DNA of 64,000 nucleotides from Gloeomargaritales cyanobacterium VI4D9 (GCA_927797885.1 OV696605.1:2083157-2147156); one strand, 5' to 3'; shown: positions 44,154-54,107, counted from the first letter of the stretch. Made by a program: numbers and translations. Notes: generated by a model not told the origin, from the sequence alone.

Positions 44154-44927
44154 TCACTGGGATTCCACCACCACCTGGAAGCCCCGGGAACGCAGGTATT
44201 GCACCAACTGTTCCGCCCGCATTTGATCCTGAAACCGCCCCACCTGCCAGAGGATTTGCCCCCGGTGGCTGGCACGAAACGCCTCCGGCATCAGTTTGAG
44301 AATTTCCTCCTGCTGGGTCGGCGTAGCCGGGCGTACCAAAACCCGTACCATCGGTTGCTGAGAACGACTGGGCAGGGCATTCCGCCGTACATTCTGCCAA
44401 CTGGCAAGGTTTTCTAGGGAACCGGGGTCACCACTGCGGGGCGGGTTCAATACCATCTCCATCCGAGCCTCCCGCTGTGCCGTCGCCACCTGGTTTTGGG
44501 CGGGACTCACCACCTGCGCCAGCAAACCCTGTTGCCGCAACCGTTCCGCCAACTGTTCCCCTTCCTGCGCTGACTGAAACACCCCCGCCTGCATCACCAT
44601 CTGCCCCTGATACCGCACGGGAAACGCCTGGGGGGCGATTTGCCGCAGGAGTGCCACCTGCATCGGGGACACCGCCACCACCAAGACCCGGTAGGACTGT
44701 TCCGGGTTCACCATCACCCCCGGCGCAGGCGGTAACACACTCCCCTGTCCCACCGGTGCCGACATCCCGGGCACGGGTAGCGGGCGATGACCGGGTTGGC
44801 TAGTACGCTGTTGCCGTTGATTCCAGTCCGCCGGTGCGGGTAACTGGGTGCCCAATTGTGCCCAAGCTGGCGTGGCCAGTACCGCCAAAGCTAGGGTTAA
44901 AAAACCGATGCGTTGTGTGTGTGCCAT
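44154..44927 (-). CDS. SPOR-like exported protein
   Basis: A 257-residue protein with a signal peptide (QRIGFLTLALAVLATPAWAQ). Two similar ~70-residue modules follow (about 75-140 and 190-257), each with a strand (YRVLVVAVSP; MVRVLVRPAT), a Phe/Ala-rich helix and QMVMQAGVFQSAQEGEQLAE or GQILWQVGRFQDQMRAEQLV, which matches the SPOR fold. SPOR domains bind denuded septal peptidoglycan. It precedes hfq by 42 bp. Confidence 0.75.
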   Translation of the reverse strand: MAHTQRIGFLTLALAVLATPAWAQLGTQLPAPADWNQRQQRTSQPGHRPLPVPGMSAPVGQGSVLPPAPGVMVNPEQSYRVLVVAVSPMQVALLRQIAPQAFPVRYQGQMVMQAGVFQSAQEGEQLAERLRQQGLLAQVVSPAQNQVATAQREARMEMVLNPPRSGDPGSLENLASWQNVRRNALPSRSQQPMVRVLVRPATPTQQEEILKLMPEAFRASHRGQILWQVGRFQDQMRAEQLVQYLRSRGFQVVVESQ

Positions 44928-45179
44928 GATGGGATCAACTCCTCAGGTGTGCTGATAGTGTGTGTATGTTGTCTATATTCTTTGTAGCTTTGCCCTATCT
45001 TGCCCCCAAATGTTCACTAGTAACGGTCAAGACAGGTAATGGGCAAACGTTGTAATCTAACCCAAGGAGCGAAAGGAATAGTCCAGGCAAGTTAACACCT
45101 AAAGGATAATCAGCCCAACCAGGGATGTCAACCGCTGATTTAATGTTTTTATTGTTTTCCTAATGCTGTTCCGGTGATC

Positions 45180-46673
45180 ATGCCCAAACGCTGGTTACAC
45201 CCCACCCTGCTATTTCTCGCTGGGGCATTGCTGGGTTTGACCCCCGGCGTAGCGTGGCTATGGCTCTTGGGGTGGGTGGCGTTGGTGCCGCTCTGGTGGG
45301 GTACCTTTGGGCGCAAATGGGTATTCCGGCGGGGAATGCTCTGGGGGGCGGCTTATCACGGCGTGGCTTTATCCTGGATCGTTCACCTCCACCCCCTCAC
45401 CTGGTTGGGCATTCCTTGGGCGTTGAGTCTGGTCATTGCCATCACAATATGGTTATGCGTAACCCTGTGGGGGGCAGTGCTGGTGGGAATTTGGGCGTGG
45501 GCAACCAGCCGGATCACCCAACCGATTCTGCGGCTATTCGCCGGGGTCGCCCTCTGGTGTACGCTGGAAACCCTGGCGAGCCTGACCCCCCTGTGGTGGA
45601 CGACCCTGGCACTCACCCAAAGCCCCGGCAATCCCACCTTTTTACACCTGGGGCAACTTTCTGGGTCAGTCACGCCAACCGCCTGGCTGATGTTGGCAAA
45701 CGGTGTCCTGGCACTAGCGATAACCTATCCCCGAAACATCATGCTCCCCCTGGCGTTGGGGTTGTTTTTCCTAGGGCAAAGTTTGGGCTGGTTTTTCCAG
45801 GTAACGGCTGTCCGGGAGCGGGTTTTGGCGTATCTGCCGGTGGGCATCATTCAGCCGAATATCCCCAACCCCCAGCGGTTCACCCCCCTTGGTCGTACCG
45901 AGATGGAACAACGCCTACGCTCCGGTTACGAAACCCTAGCCCGCCAAGGGGCAGAGGTGATCATTACGCCCGAGGGAGCTTTGGGACAGGAATTTACCGC
46001 CAATCATGCTCTAACATCATCCATACAACAGTGGCACGTTCCTTTAGTGTTGGGAGCCTATGGTCGCCGGGATGGGCAACTTACCAATAGTTTGTTTTTC
46101 CTTGACCGGACTGGGGAAGTGGTAAGTCGTTATGACAAAGTAAAGATTGTGCCTTTGGGGGAATTCATCCCGTTTGAGCAATGGTTAGGGGATTGGGTGC
46201 GCCGCATTTCCGCCCTGCCGGAATCCCAGGTGGCTGGCAGGATGCCCCAGTCTGTGCGTACCCCCAACAACCCGGTGATCGCTGGCATTTGTTATGACTC
46301 TGCCTTTGCCTCGATTTTTCGTGCCCAAGCCCAAGCGGGGGGAGAATGGATCATCACGGCGGCGAACAACGACCCCTATCCCCCCCGGATGATGCGGCAA
46401 CACCAAGCCCAGGATGTGCTACGGGCGATTGAAACTGACCGCTGGCTGGTGCGGGCGACCAACACGGGCATTTCGGGGGTGATTAGTCCCCGGGGGCAAA
46501 TCATTTGGCAGGCTGAACCCTATCAATACCTGACGCATTTAGCCCGCATTTATCGGCGGACAACGCAAACCCTTTATGTGCGTTATGGCGATTGGCTCAC
46601 CCCAGGTTTAATGGGAATGTTAATCCTAGTTTTGGGGATGCAAAAATATGGCAATTTTAGACGGTCTATGTGA
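45180..46673 (+). CDS. lnt: Apolipoprotein N-acyltransferase
   Basis: Adds the third acyl chain to lipoproteins at the periplasmic face of the inner membrane. A ~200-residue membrane part (five to six helices) precedes a nitrilase-like domain with catalytic Glu in TPEGALGQEF, Lys in YDKVKIVPLGEFIP and Cys in GICYDSAF. ATG 45180 is chosen over GTG 45174. 497 residues. The TGA is followed within 3 bp by R2. Confidence 0.9.
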   Translation: MPKRWLHPTLLFLAGALLGLTPGVAWLWLLGWVALVPLWWGTFGRKWVFRRGMLWGAAYHGVALSWIVHLHPLTWLGIPWALSLVIAITIWLCVTLWGAVLVGIWAWATSRITQPILRLFAGVALWCTLETLASLTPLWWTTLALTQSPGNPTFLHLGQLSGSVTPTAWLMLANGVLALAITYPRNIMLPLALGLFFLGQSLGWFFQVTAVRERVLAYLPVGIIQPNIPNPQRFTPLGRTEMEQRLRSGYETLARQGAEVIITPEGALGQEFTANHALTSSIQQWHVPLVLGAYGRRDGQLTNSLFFLDRTGEVVSRYDKVKIVPLGEFIPFEQWLGDWVRRISALPESQVAGRMPQSVRTPNNPVIAGICYDSAFASIFRAQAQAGGEWIITAANNDPYPPRMMRQHQAQDVLRAIETDRWLVRATNTGISGVISPRGQIIWQAEPYQYLTHLARIYRRTTQTLYVRYGDWLTPGLMGMLILVLGMQKYGNFRRSM

Positions 46674-46676
46674 ATC

Positions 46677-46776
46677 TATAGCAATCCTATTTGATTAACG
46701 AACACAAATTTCCCAGAACCAGGGACGGGGGCGGTGCCCCTGCAACCCCTGTTCCATTCTTATTTAGGATTGCTAT
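46677..46776. repeat. R2 repeat, intact, 100 bp
   Basis: TATAGCAATCCTATTTGATT left, ATTTAGGATTGCTATA right; core GGGGGCGGTGCCCCTGC. It begins 4 bp after lnt. Confidence 0.88.
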
Positions 46777-46895
46777 ATGTGGATCATTAAGCGACAGGGC
46801 TATATTACGCAAGTTATCAAAATTAGAGTGGGGTTTTGCCCTATGACCCCAATCTTTAAGCATCGAATTTTGTGGGACAATTCCGGTGTAATTGC

Positions 46896-47016
46896 TACAT
46901 GGCAACCCTACTTGATTAACGCACAGAAATTTTTCAGAACCATACACCGCAGGTGCTTCTTTTACGGGGGCGGTGCCCCTGCAACCCCTGTTCCATTCTC
47001 ATTTATGATTGCTATA
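46896..47016. repeat. R2 repeat, degenerate left end, 121 bp
   Basis: Left terminus TACATGGCAACCCTACTTGAT, right terminus TATGATTGCTATA. The interior includes the alternative segment CAGAACCATACACCGCAGG and TGCTTCTTTTACGGGGGCGG, also seen at 34096 and 52990. An isolated R1 right end (GATAGAGGTGCCC) lies near 47092-47105. The gap 46674-47204 holds nothing else recognisable. Confidence 0.8.
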
Positions 47017-47204
47017 TTTATCTGAACCAATCATCAATTCCGTCGTGGGAATGTCCATCTTATTCAGAACCAAGGGCGGGGCTAACTTGGAATTGATAGA
47101 GGTGCCCTACAGGGAAATCACACGTGATATTCTGAACAAAATTTGATAGCTGGAAATCAAGGGTCGCAACCCTGGTGATACCCATAAACGGAACCCCATA
47201 CCCC

Positions 47205-48008
47205 ATGTCTTTAGCAAATCTAATCACCCCTGCCGCCTTAGCCGACCGTTTGGATGACCCGGCGCTCCTGATCCTGGACTGCCGGTTTGACCTGGCGCAA
47301 CCGGACTGGGGACAAACCCAGTACCAGACCAGCCATATTCCCGGAGCCTTTTATCTGGACTTGAATCGGGATTTATCCAGCCCGGTAACAGCCCAAAGCG
47401 GACGACATCCCCTGCCTAATGTAAATACATTGACCAGCAAATTAAATCAAATGGGTTTAACTGCCACCACCCATGTGATTGCCTACGACCAGGGGCGATT
47501 GCCCTACGCCGCCCGCCTCTGGTGGCTGTTGCGCTACCTGGGGCACCCCCGGATCAGTCTGTTGGCTGGCGGTTGGGAAGCCTACGTCCAAGCAGGTTAT
47601 CCCGTGAGCCATGAAATCCCCACCCCCCGCCCCGGTGATTTTATCCCCCATGTCCAAAATCAGTACATTGCCAGTCGGGCAGAGGTGATCGCCGCCCCAA
47701 ATGACCCGGATGTTCTGCTGGTGGATGCCCGGGAACCCCGCCGTTATCGGGGGGAATGGGAGCCGATTGACCCAGTCGCTGGTCACATCCCTGGCGCAGT
47801 GAATTTGCCCTGGACAGAACTCCTGCCCCCCCAACCCTACCGGGAACGCTGGCAAGCCCTGAATACACCCCCCCGGGAAGTCATCTGCTACTGTGGCTCC
47901 GGGGTCACCGCCTGCGTCAATTTACTCACCCTGGAATGGGCGGGTTATCCCCCTGGTCGTCTCTACGTGGGGGGTTGGAGCGAGTGGTGCCGTCACCCAA
48001 AACCTTAG
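47205..48008 (+). CDS. Two-domain rhodanese sulfurtransferase (SseA-like)
   Basis: A 267-residue tandem rhodanese. ATG 47205 begins [20 protein letters not shown]. The inactive N-domain has [17 protein letters not shown] and HVIAYDQG. The C-domain has [14 protein letters not shown] and the active loop [14 protein letters not shown] with the sulfur-carrying Cys. Could be a thiosulfate or 3-mercaptopyruvate sulfurtransferase; the loop CGSGVTA matches either. Its last 4 bp overlap pstB from the opposite strand. Confidence 0.85.
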   Translation: MSLANLITPAALADRLDDPALLILDCRFDLAQPDWGQTQYQTSHIPGAFYLDLNRDLSSPVTAQSGRHPLPNVNTLTSKLNQMGLTATTHVIAYDQGRLPYAARLWWLLRYLGHPRISLLAGGWEAYVQAGYPVSHEIPTPRPGDFIPHVQNQYIASRAEVIAAPNDPDVLLVDAREPRRYRGEWEPIDPVAGHIPGAVNLPWTELLPPQPYRERWQALNTPPREVICYCGSGVTACVNLLTLEWAGYPPGRLYVGGWSEWCRHPKP

Positions 48009-48805
48009 CCGAACCGCCCGCTCACGTAGTCCATCGTCGCCTGTTGTTTGGGGGAGCCAAAAATATTTTTGGTCAAATCAAATTCCACTAAATGCCCAAC
48101 TTTGCCGCCTTTGGGAGTGGCTTCGGCATTGAAAAAAGCCGTCATGTCCGCCACCCGGGTCGCCTGTTGCATATTGTGGGTGACAATTACGATAGTATAA
48201 TTTGCCTTCAATTCATGCATCAATTCCTCCACCTTGAGGGTAGAAATCGGGTCAAGGGCGGAGCAGGGTTCATCCATCAACACCACCTCCGGTTCCACCG
48301 CAATCGTGCGGGCAATACACAAGCGCTGTTGTTGCCCCCCGGAAAGGGAAAACCCACTCTGTTTTAACTTATCTTTCACCTCATCCCAAAGCGCCGCCCG
48401 CCGCAGGGAACGCTCCACCAATTCATCCAAATCCCCCTTGTAATTGATCACCCGCGCCCCGTACACCACATTGTCGTAAATAGACTTGGGAAAAGGGTTG
48501 GGCTTTTGAAACACCATGCCAATTTTCCGGCGCACCTCCACCGGGTCAATATCCGGGTCATAGATATTTTTATCGTGGTAGGTAATTTTCCCCTCCAGCC
48601 GGAAGGAAGCAATCAGGTCATTCAAGCGATTTAGACACCGCAAAATCGTACTTTTCCCACAACCCGAAGGACCAATAAACGCCGTCACCTGGTTCTTGGG
48701 AATGGTCATGGAAACATCCCGTACCGCCTTAAAATTACCGTAGTAAATATTGACATTCTCCACCCGGAACACCGGTTGCCCTTGGGGGGACGCTCCATTG
48801 ACCAT
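48005..48805 (-). CDS. pstB: Phosphate ABC transporter ATPase PstB
   Basis: Energises high-affinity phosphate uptake. It shows Walker [10 protein letters not shown], the phosphate-family loop [15 protein letters not shown], the signature [16 protein letters not shown] and Walker [17 protein letters not shown] 48805 sits 7 nt after GGAGG; an adjacent GTG three bases earlier is possible. The last gene of pstSCAB; no phoU follows. Confidence 0.95.
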   Translation of the reverse strand: MVNGASPQGQPVFRVENVNIYYGNFKAVRDVSMTIPKNQVTAFIGPSGCGKSTILRCLNRLNDLIASFRLEGKITYHDKNIYDPDIDPVEVRRKIGMVFQKPNPFPKSIYDNVVYGARVINYKGDLDELVERSLRRAALWDEVKDKLKQSGFSLSGGQQQRLCIARTIAVEPEVVLMDEPCSALDPISTLKVEELMHELKANYTIVIVTHNMQQATRVADMTAFFNAEATPKGGKVGHLVEFDLTKNIFGSPKQQATMDYVSGRFG

Positions 48806-48838
48806 CACGACACCTCCAGAAACTATAGGACTATAGAC

Positions 48839-49732
48839 CTAACGCATGGGCTGGCGACGAATCACCAAACGGGACGCCACACTCGCCACCAAAATCAGCA
48901 TAACCAGGAAGAACGAAGCCGCCCAGGCTAACTCCTGCTGAGGCTTAAAGGGCACCGTGGCAAAGTTGTACACCAGCACCGATAGGGTGGCAATCGGCTC
49001 CAAGAGTCCCCGGGGCCAGAAACTGGAAAACAACGCCGTGAAGATCAACGCCGCCGTATCCCCCACCGCCCGCGCCATCGCCAGGATCACCCCCGTCAAA
49101 ATCGAAGGCAACGCCGCAGGCAGTACCACCCGCAACGTCGTGTAATAGTTGGAAGCCCCCAACCCCACCGATGCCCACCGCACCTCCTGGGGCACAATTT
49201 TCAAGGCTTCATCCGTGGTACGGACAATGGTCGGCAACATCAACACCGCCAGAGCCACCCCCGCCGCCGCCGCCGAATACCCAAAAATCCCGGTGGTGAC
49301 AAACAGCCCATAGGCAAACACCCCCGCAATAATTGAAGGCACCCCCGCCAACACATTGATGCCAAACCGCACCCAGCGAGCCACTTCCTTCTGGGCTTTA
49401 GTGCTACTAAATTCCGACAGATACACCGCCGTCAACACCCCAAACGGCACCGAAATCAGGGTACCCAGCAAGACAACAATAATGGTGCCAATAAACGCAT
49501 TGCCAAACCCCCCCCCAGACAACCCCGGTGGCGGTGGCAGTTGGGTAAACAGGGTCAAACTAAAGCGGCTGATCCCCCGCACCAGCACGAACCCCAGTAC
49601 CGCAAACAAAGGAATGATGGTTAATAGGGCACATAACCCCACCAGACCCGTCATCACCCACCCCACCCAATTGCGGAGTTGGGGGCGTTTGATCAGCCCA
49701 GCCACTTGCGGATTTAGGGTTGCGGTGGTCAT
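48839..49732 (-). CDS. pstA: Phosphate ABC permease PstA
   Basis: A 297-residue membrane protein with six helices. The EAA-type loop IVPQEVRWASVGLGASNYYT interacts with PstB. The start MTTATLNPQVAG is the natural one; a longer frame that continues upstream lies over pstC in a different frame and is spurious. It lies 14 bp after pstC and 33 bp before pstB. Confidence 0.94.
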   Translation of the reverse strand: MTTATLNPQVAGLIKRPQLRNWVGWVMTGLVGLCALLTIIPLFAVLGFVLVRGISRFSLTLFTQLPPPPGLSGGGFGNAFIGTIIVVLLGTLISVPFGVLTAVYLSEFSSTKAQKEVARWVRFGINVLAGVPSIIAGVFAYGLFVTTGIFGYSAAAAGVALAVLMLPTIVRTTDEALKIVPQEVRWASVGLGASNYYTTLRVVLPAALPSILTGVILAMARAVGDTAALIFTALFSSFWPRGLLEPIATLSVLVYNFATVPFKPQQELAWAASFFLVMLILVASVASRLVIRRQPMR

Positions 49733-49746
49733 GATTTCTGCCCCTC

Positions 49747-50703
49747 CTATTCGTACTTCGCTTTCAGGCGGTTGACGATCACTTCCGCCAGGATATTCAC
49801 GATCAGGGTCATCAGCATCAACAGCACAGCGGCATACATCAACGCCGACACCTGAATCCCCCGCGCCTCCGGGAACTGGTTCGCCAACAGGGAAGCGATG
49901 GTATTCGCCGGTGCCAACAGGGACCACTGAAACTGGTTGGCATTCCCAATCAGCATCGTCGCCGCCATCGTTTCCCCCAACGCCCGACCCAGCCCCAACA
50001 TCGTCCCCCCCACGATCCCGGAAATCGCCGCCGGGATCAATACTCGAAAAATCGTCCACCAGCGGGTCGCCCCCAACCCCATGGACGCCTGCCGCAACTC
50101 CGGGGGCAGTGCCGCCAAAGAATCCTTGGCAATCGCCGTCATAATCGGCAAAATCATAATCGCCAACACCAGCGAAGCGGGCAACATCCCCGGCCCCACC
50201 GGCTCCGTCCCAAACAGGGGAATCCAGCCCAAATTGGCGTGCAACCATCGAGCCACGGGTTGAATCAGGGGAATCAACACAAAAATCCCCCACAACCCAT
50301 ACACCACACTGGGAATCGCCGCCAACAATTCCACTAAAAACGAAATCACCAACCGGGGTTGGGAGGGGATAAAATCCTCACTCAAAAAAATCGCCGTCCC
50401 CAACCCCAGGGGCACCGCAATCAGCAGGGCAATAATCGAACTGACCAACGTCCCGTACAGCATGGGAAAGACCCCAAACTCCTCCCGCCCCGGCACCGGA
50501 TTCCAAGCCGAACCGGTAATAAAATTCAACCCAAAGGCTTGCACCGCCGGGAGAGACCGCCAGGCAATCACCAAAATGATGAAAGCCAAGAGTACCCCGG
50601 TCAGCACCGCCAATACCAGGGTAGTGCGGACAAATAAGCGGTCAATCAACCGTTCCTGGGGGGAGCGGGAACGACGTTCCGGTAGAGCGGTGCTTGGGGT
50701 CAT
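49747..50703 (-). CDS. pstC: Phosphate ABC permease PstC
   Basis: A 318-residue permease with six helices after a charged N-terminus (ERRSRSPQERLIDRLF). The cytoplasmic coupling loop is ALPPELRQASMGLGATRWWT. FIPSQPRLVISFLVELLAAI is also typical of PstC. 19 bp separate it from pstS. Confidence 0.94.
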   Translation of the reverse strand: MTPSTALPERRSRSPQERLIDRLFVRTTLVLAVLTGVLLAFIILVIAWRSLPAVQAFGLNFITGSAWNPVPGREEFGVFPMLYGTLVSSIIALLIAVPLGLGTAIFLSEDFIPSQPRLVISFLVELLAAIPSVVYGLWGIFVLIPLIQPVARWLHANLGWIPLFGTEPVGPGMLPASLVLAIMILPIMTAIAKDSLAALPPELRQASMGLGATRWWTIFRVLIPAAISGIVGGTMLGLGRALGETMAATMLIGNANQFQWSLLAPANTIASLLANQFPEARGIQVSALMYAAVLLMLMTLIVNILAEVIVNRLKAKYE

Positions 50704-50722
50704 CGTCGTCAGTCCTTATTTC

Positions 50723-51838
50723 TCACGAATCCTTCAGGGTGATCGTGTACTTGTCACTCATGGTATCAGCCGCCTTGGCAATCCGCTCCCGCACCACCTT
50801 GGGCAGAGGGATATATCCCAATTCCGGTGCCGCCTTTTGACCTTCATTCAGTCCATACTCAACCCAAACTTCCAACCCCACCGCCTTATTGGCATCGGGC
50901 TGTTTTTGGTACTGCAATTGCCAGGTGTAGGTGACAATCGGGTAGGAATCTTTCCCTTCCGGGTCGCTGATAAACGCCCGCAGATTTTCCGGCAATGCCA
51001 CCGCCGCCAGGGTCGCCGCTCCCGATTCCGGTGTGGGAATCACATACTCTCCAGCCTTATTTTGTAACGCCGCCACGGTGAGTTTATTGTTGCGGGCAAA
51101 GCCAAATTCCACATAGCCAACCGCTCCGGGGGTTTGTTGAATCTGCGCCGTCACCCCTTCATTGCCCCGGGCACCGACAAAATTACCGGTTTTCGCCCAC
51201 TGAATCGTTGTCCCTTCCCCAAAGGCTTTTTGCCACTCCGGGCTAATCGCACTCAGGTGCTTGGTAAACACCGCCGTCGTACCACTGCCATCGGAACGAT
51301 GCACCACGGTAATCCCCTGATCCGGCAAGGTCACCCCCGGATTCAACGCCACAATTTTCGGGTCATTCCAGCGGCGGATTTGACCACTGAAAATCCCCAC
51401 ATACACATCCCGGCTCAGCTTCAAACCCTCCGGCACCCCTGGCAAATTGTACGCCACCACGATACTTCCCGCCGTCATGGGCAACATCAACACCCCCCGC
51501 TGCACCTTGGGAATATCCTCATCCTTCATGGCAATATCACTGGCGGCAAAATCCACATTCCCCTGGATAAAATTCTCAATCCCCGCGCCACTGCCCTGGG
51601 ACTGGTAATCCACCCGGATGTTGCTATGCACACGGTTCAACCCCACCGCCCAGTTCTGGTACAAAGGAGCCGGGAAGGAAGCCCCCAAACCCGCCAAACT
51701 CACCTCACCATTAATAGGTAACTTAGAAGCCGGAGGCTCTTGCCCCCCAAAATCACAAGCCGCTGTCAACCCCGCCACCAAGAGGAAAAGGGTCACAAAA
51801 CTCATCCACCGCCGAGCCAAGCCGAATCGCTTGAGCAT
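50723..51838 (-). CDS. pstS: Phosphate-binding lipoprotein PstS
   Basis: Periplasmic receptor for inorganic phosphate. ATG 51838 gives a signal MLKRFGLARRWMSFVTLF with lipobox LTAAC (lipidated Cys28). Phosphate-binding loops: LAGLGASFPAPLYQNWA, DYQSQGSGAGIENF and VHRSDGSGTTAVF. 371 residues. It heads pstSCAB. I looked for tandem PHO-box repeats upstream and found none I would defend. Confidence 0.94.
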   Translation of the reverse strand: MLKRFGLARRWMSFVTLFLLVAGLTAACDFGGQEPPASKLPINGEVSLAGLGASFPAPLYQNWAVGLNRVHSNIRVDYQSQGSGAGIENFIQGNVDFAASDIAMKDEDIPKVQRGVLMLPMTAGSIVVAYNLPGVPEGLKLSRDVYVGIFSGQIRRWNDPKIVALNPGVTLPDQGITVVHRSDGSGTTAVFTKHLSAISPEWQKAFGEGTTIQWAKTGNFVGARGNEGVTAQIQQTPGAVGYVEFGFARNNKLTVAALQNKAGEYVIPTPESGAATLAAVALPENLRAFISDPEGKDSYPIVTYTWQLQYQKQPDANKAVGLEVWVEYGLNEGQKAAPELGYIPLPKVVRERIAKAADTMSDKYTITLKDS

Positions 51839-52047
51839 AATCCACTCCTCAACTTTTTGCAGACATAGTACAAACACAATACAAACCAAAAATCCAAAGC
51901 CAAACGCTACTGTCTGGTGGGATGAAAACTGTCAACCAGCTTTCAAGGGTAACTTAACACGTTCAGGTAAAGAAAAGGTTATGGCGGTGCCATCTTTAGC
52001 TTTAGTTTCGTATTCATCTCTCGCCGGAGTTTTCTCCTTCACGCCGC

Positions 52048-52479
52048 CTAATCCAGGTACGCCATCACTCGTTTTTTCAAAAAATTCACCATACTGATAA
52101 AGCCGTTGTTCCGGGACGGAGTGAGGCTGACATCCAACCCGGTGAGTTGAATAAAATCCGGCGGTAGGGCGATAATCTCCTGCGGGGTCGCTCCCCCCAA
52201 ACCCAGCACCAGCATTGCCAACAACCCCTTGACCAACTGGGAATCCGCATCGCCGCTGATCTGCACCTTGCCCTGTGCATCCAAATCCGTCACCAACCAC
52301 ACCTGGGAGGTACAGCCCTGCACCTGATTGGCGGGAATTTTGGCACTCGTGGGCAGGGGGGGCACCTGCTGGGCGTAGCGAATCAGCAATTCGTATTTCA
52401 TCCGGGCGGGGTTTGCCCGTTGCAAGCGTTCCACAATTTTGGTCAGGGGGGCGGGCAAATGGGTTACCGATTCAGGCAT
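52048..52479 (-). CDS. sufE: SufE family sulfur acceptor
   Basis: Accepts persulfide sulfur from the SufS cysteine desulfurase for Fe-S cluster assembly. 143 residues; the active Cys is in VQGCTSQVWL, and the conserved LLIRYAQQVPPLP segment is at the N-terminus. The C-terminal NNGFISMVNFLKKRV is also typical. 209 bp upstream of pstS on the same strand; I see no functional link. Confidence 0.9.
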   Translation of the reverse strand: MPESVTHLPAPLTKIVERLQRANPARMKYELLIRYAQQVPPLPTSAKIPANQVQGCTSQVWLVTDLDAQGKVQISGDADSQLVKGLLAMLVLGLGGATPQEIIALPPDFIQLTGLDVSLTPSRNNGFISMVNFLKKRVMAYLD

Positions 52480-52570
52480 AGATAAGGGAGTGAACGGCTC
52501 GGCTCCTATTCTATCGAGTTAACGGGTGTGGCACTAGGCTCCCAACTCATCCTGCGGCCAAGTCAAACAC

Positions 52571-52669
52571 CAGGATTTCCCCCTGAAGGACGGAAGCCCC
52601 ATTCTCTCCTTGGCAATTATCAATAACGCAGGGGTCATTCTCAATAACCATAAATTAATAGAGGTGCCC
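52571..52669. repeat. R4 repeat fragment
   Basis: Contains GGCAATTATCAATAACGCAG and ends TTAATAGAGGTGCCC, matching 12463-12568 and, inverted, 1467-1563. Confidence 0.6.
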
Positions 52670-52810
52670 CTAAATGATTACACAACCGGTACTCACGGAA
52701 ATCAGGTTACAGCGGGCTTCCTAGGCGATTATTGTTTCAATCTCCGATAGGTTTGCGATATTTTTTAGAAATGCCCTGTAGTAATTCCCCTCCGTTAACA
52801 AACTAAAATT

Positions 52811-52975
52811 ATGAAAAATGAAGTACAGTTCTTAAGTGGTTATGGGATACAGTTGCAAACCCGTTTGCTCGAAGTTTATACTGATGCTCAGCCTTGGAAA
52901 CAAGATTCTTTGTATCCTTTAACTTATGAACAGGCTGTAATGATGCTGTGCCCACTTAACCAGTACACTTTTTAA
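52811..52975 (+). CDS. Possible 54-aa protein, uncertain
   Basis: Open frame MKNEVQFLSGYGIQLQTRLL to MMLCPLNQYTF. Parts of its DNA (AGTGGTTATGGGATACAGTTG and TTTGTATCCTTTAACT) resemble R3, so the frame may be a degenerate repeat rather than a gene. No ribosome site is evident. I list it with low confidence because it is the only long frame in the 870-bp gap between sufE and the DUF2854 gene. Confidence 0.2.
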   Translation: MKNEVQFLSGYGIQLQTRLLEVYTDAQPWKQDSLYPLTYEQAVMMLCPLNQYTF

Positions 52976-53198
52976 GTGGTTATGGGATATATAGCAATCC
53001 TAAATGAGAATGGAACAGGGGGTCGCAGGGGCACCGCCCCCGTAAAAGAAGCACCTGCGGTGTATGGCTCTGAAAAATTTTTGTTTCTAAATTAAGTAGG
53101 ATTGCTATAGTTAAACCCCGATTGCCGTAGGTCAATCATGCTGAGGTTTTAGAATAATTGAGGCTTTTTGTACCCTTTAATTGATAAATAGACTGTAA
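52964..53198. repeat. R3 repeat interrupted by an R2 repeat (52990-53109)
   Basis: R3 begins TACACTTTTTAAGTGGTTATG and resumes after the insert as GTTAAACCCCGATTGCCGTAG to AAATAGACTGTA. The R2 insert (120 bp) has TATAGCAATCCTAAATGAG and AGTAGGATTGCTATA ends and the longer interior with GAAGCACCTGCGGTGTATGG. R2 thus moved after R3 at this spot, at a TA-rich site. Confidence 0.85.
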
Positions 53199-53352
53199 GC
53201 GATTTTGGGGGATAAACCAACGGTTAAAGCCAAATTTTATGGTGGGATGAATCGGCAGAATACCAAGCTTTTCCGCCGTATGTTAAGATACTTATCGCAA
53301 TCTAACGCCGTGAATGGCGGATGGTGGGGTTCTCTTCAATTTGAAGCTAAAA

Positions 53353-53904
53353 ATGCCGCAAATATTGCAACGGATTCCCTTGGGTGGGGTCGGTTTGGTG
53401 ATTGGTTCCATCTTGACGGTGATCGGTTTCGGGGCTTACTTTGCCGATATGCCGACCTTGAATTTGGCCGGTTTCTTCTACGGGATTCCCCTCCTTTTGG
53501 GTGGACTAGCCCTCAAAGCGGCGGAATTGCCCCCAGTACCCTGGCGGCGACCCACGCCCCCGGAGGTGATGGCGCACCGGACGCAGGCCACCCCGACCCA
53601 AAACCAAATCCGCCAGGAGGTCACCCGCTATCGTTATGGGGAAAAAGTGCATTTAGGTGCGGCTTTAGAACGGCTGAAACTAGGCGATACGGATGAGGAA
53701 TGGCCGGTTTTGGTGGGCATTCATGAGGAACTGCGAGATAACCATTACACATTGGTGCTGACTTTCGATTCCCCAGATGTGCCTTGGACGACGTGGCAGG
53801 AAAAGGTAGAGAAATTAACCAATTTTTTTGGCCCCGATATTCAAATTGCCCTCCATCAACCCCAGGAGGAAATGGTGGAATTGGCCTTGCTGAGTACCCG
53901 CTAA
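53353..53904 (+). CDS. DUF2854 family membrane protein
   Basis: A 183-residue protein with two N-terminal helices (GGVGLVIGSILTVIGFGAYF; LAGFFYGIPLLLGGLALK) and a soluble C-terminal domain (EVTRYRYGEKVHL, then EEWPVLVGIHEELRDNHYTL). This fits DUF2854, found in cyanobacteria and plastids. ATG 53353 starts MPQILQRIPLGG; the longer frame lacks support. Function unknown. Confidence 0.78.
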   Translation: MPQILQRIPLGGVGLVIGSILTVIGFGAYFADMPTLNLAGFFYGIPLLLGGLALKAAELPPVPWRRPTPPEVMAHRTQATPTQNQIRQEVTRYRYGEKVHLGAALERLKLGDTDEEWPVLVGIHEELRDNHYTLVLTFDSPDVPWTTWQEKVEKLTNFFGPDIQIALHQPQEEMVELALLSTR

Positions 53905-53953
53905 TTTATGTGAACTACGTGACTGGGCTCCCCTAAATTTGCGGTTAAGATTG

Positions 53954-54107
53954 TATAGCAGGATACGCTTTCTTCTCGCTAAGGGAACCGCTTTAGTATT
54001 TCTGTTTATCACCAGATACTCATATGCCACCCAGGCGATTAGAACCAGAACGGCATGGTGCCCTGCAACCTCTATTCTCATTTAGGATTGCCATACACGT
54101 TGCTATA
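53954..54107. repeat. Degenerate R2 repeat at the 3' end of the Sua5 gene
   Basis: Possible left end TATAGCAGGATACG and right end GTTGCTATA, with an additional internal end (CTCATTTAGGATTGCCATA). The right end supplies the last codon and TAG stop of the gene on the minus strand. Confidence 0.6.

Noticed and set aside
48839-50293. Long 484-codon reading of pstA
   Set aside because: The upstream ~190 codons are Gly/Asp-rich out-of-frame pstC sequence; pstA proper starts at 49732.
51839-52047. PHO box upstream of pstS
   Set aside because: Only isolated near-matches (CTTTACCT on the minus strand, one CTTAAC) are visible; there is no run of properly spaced 8-bp repeats.
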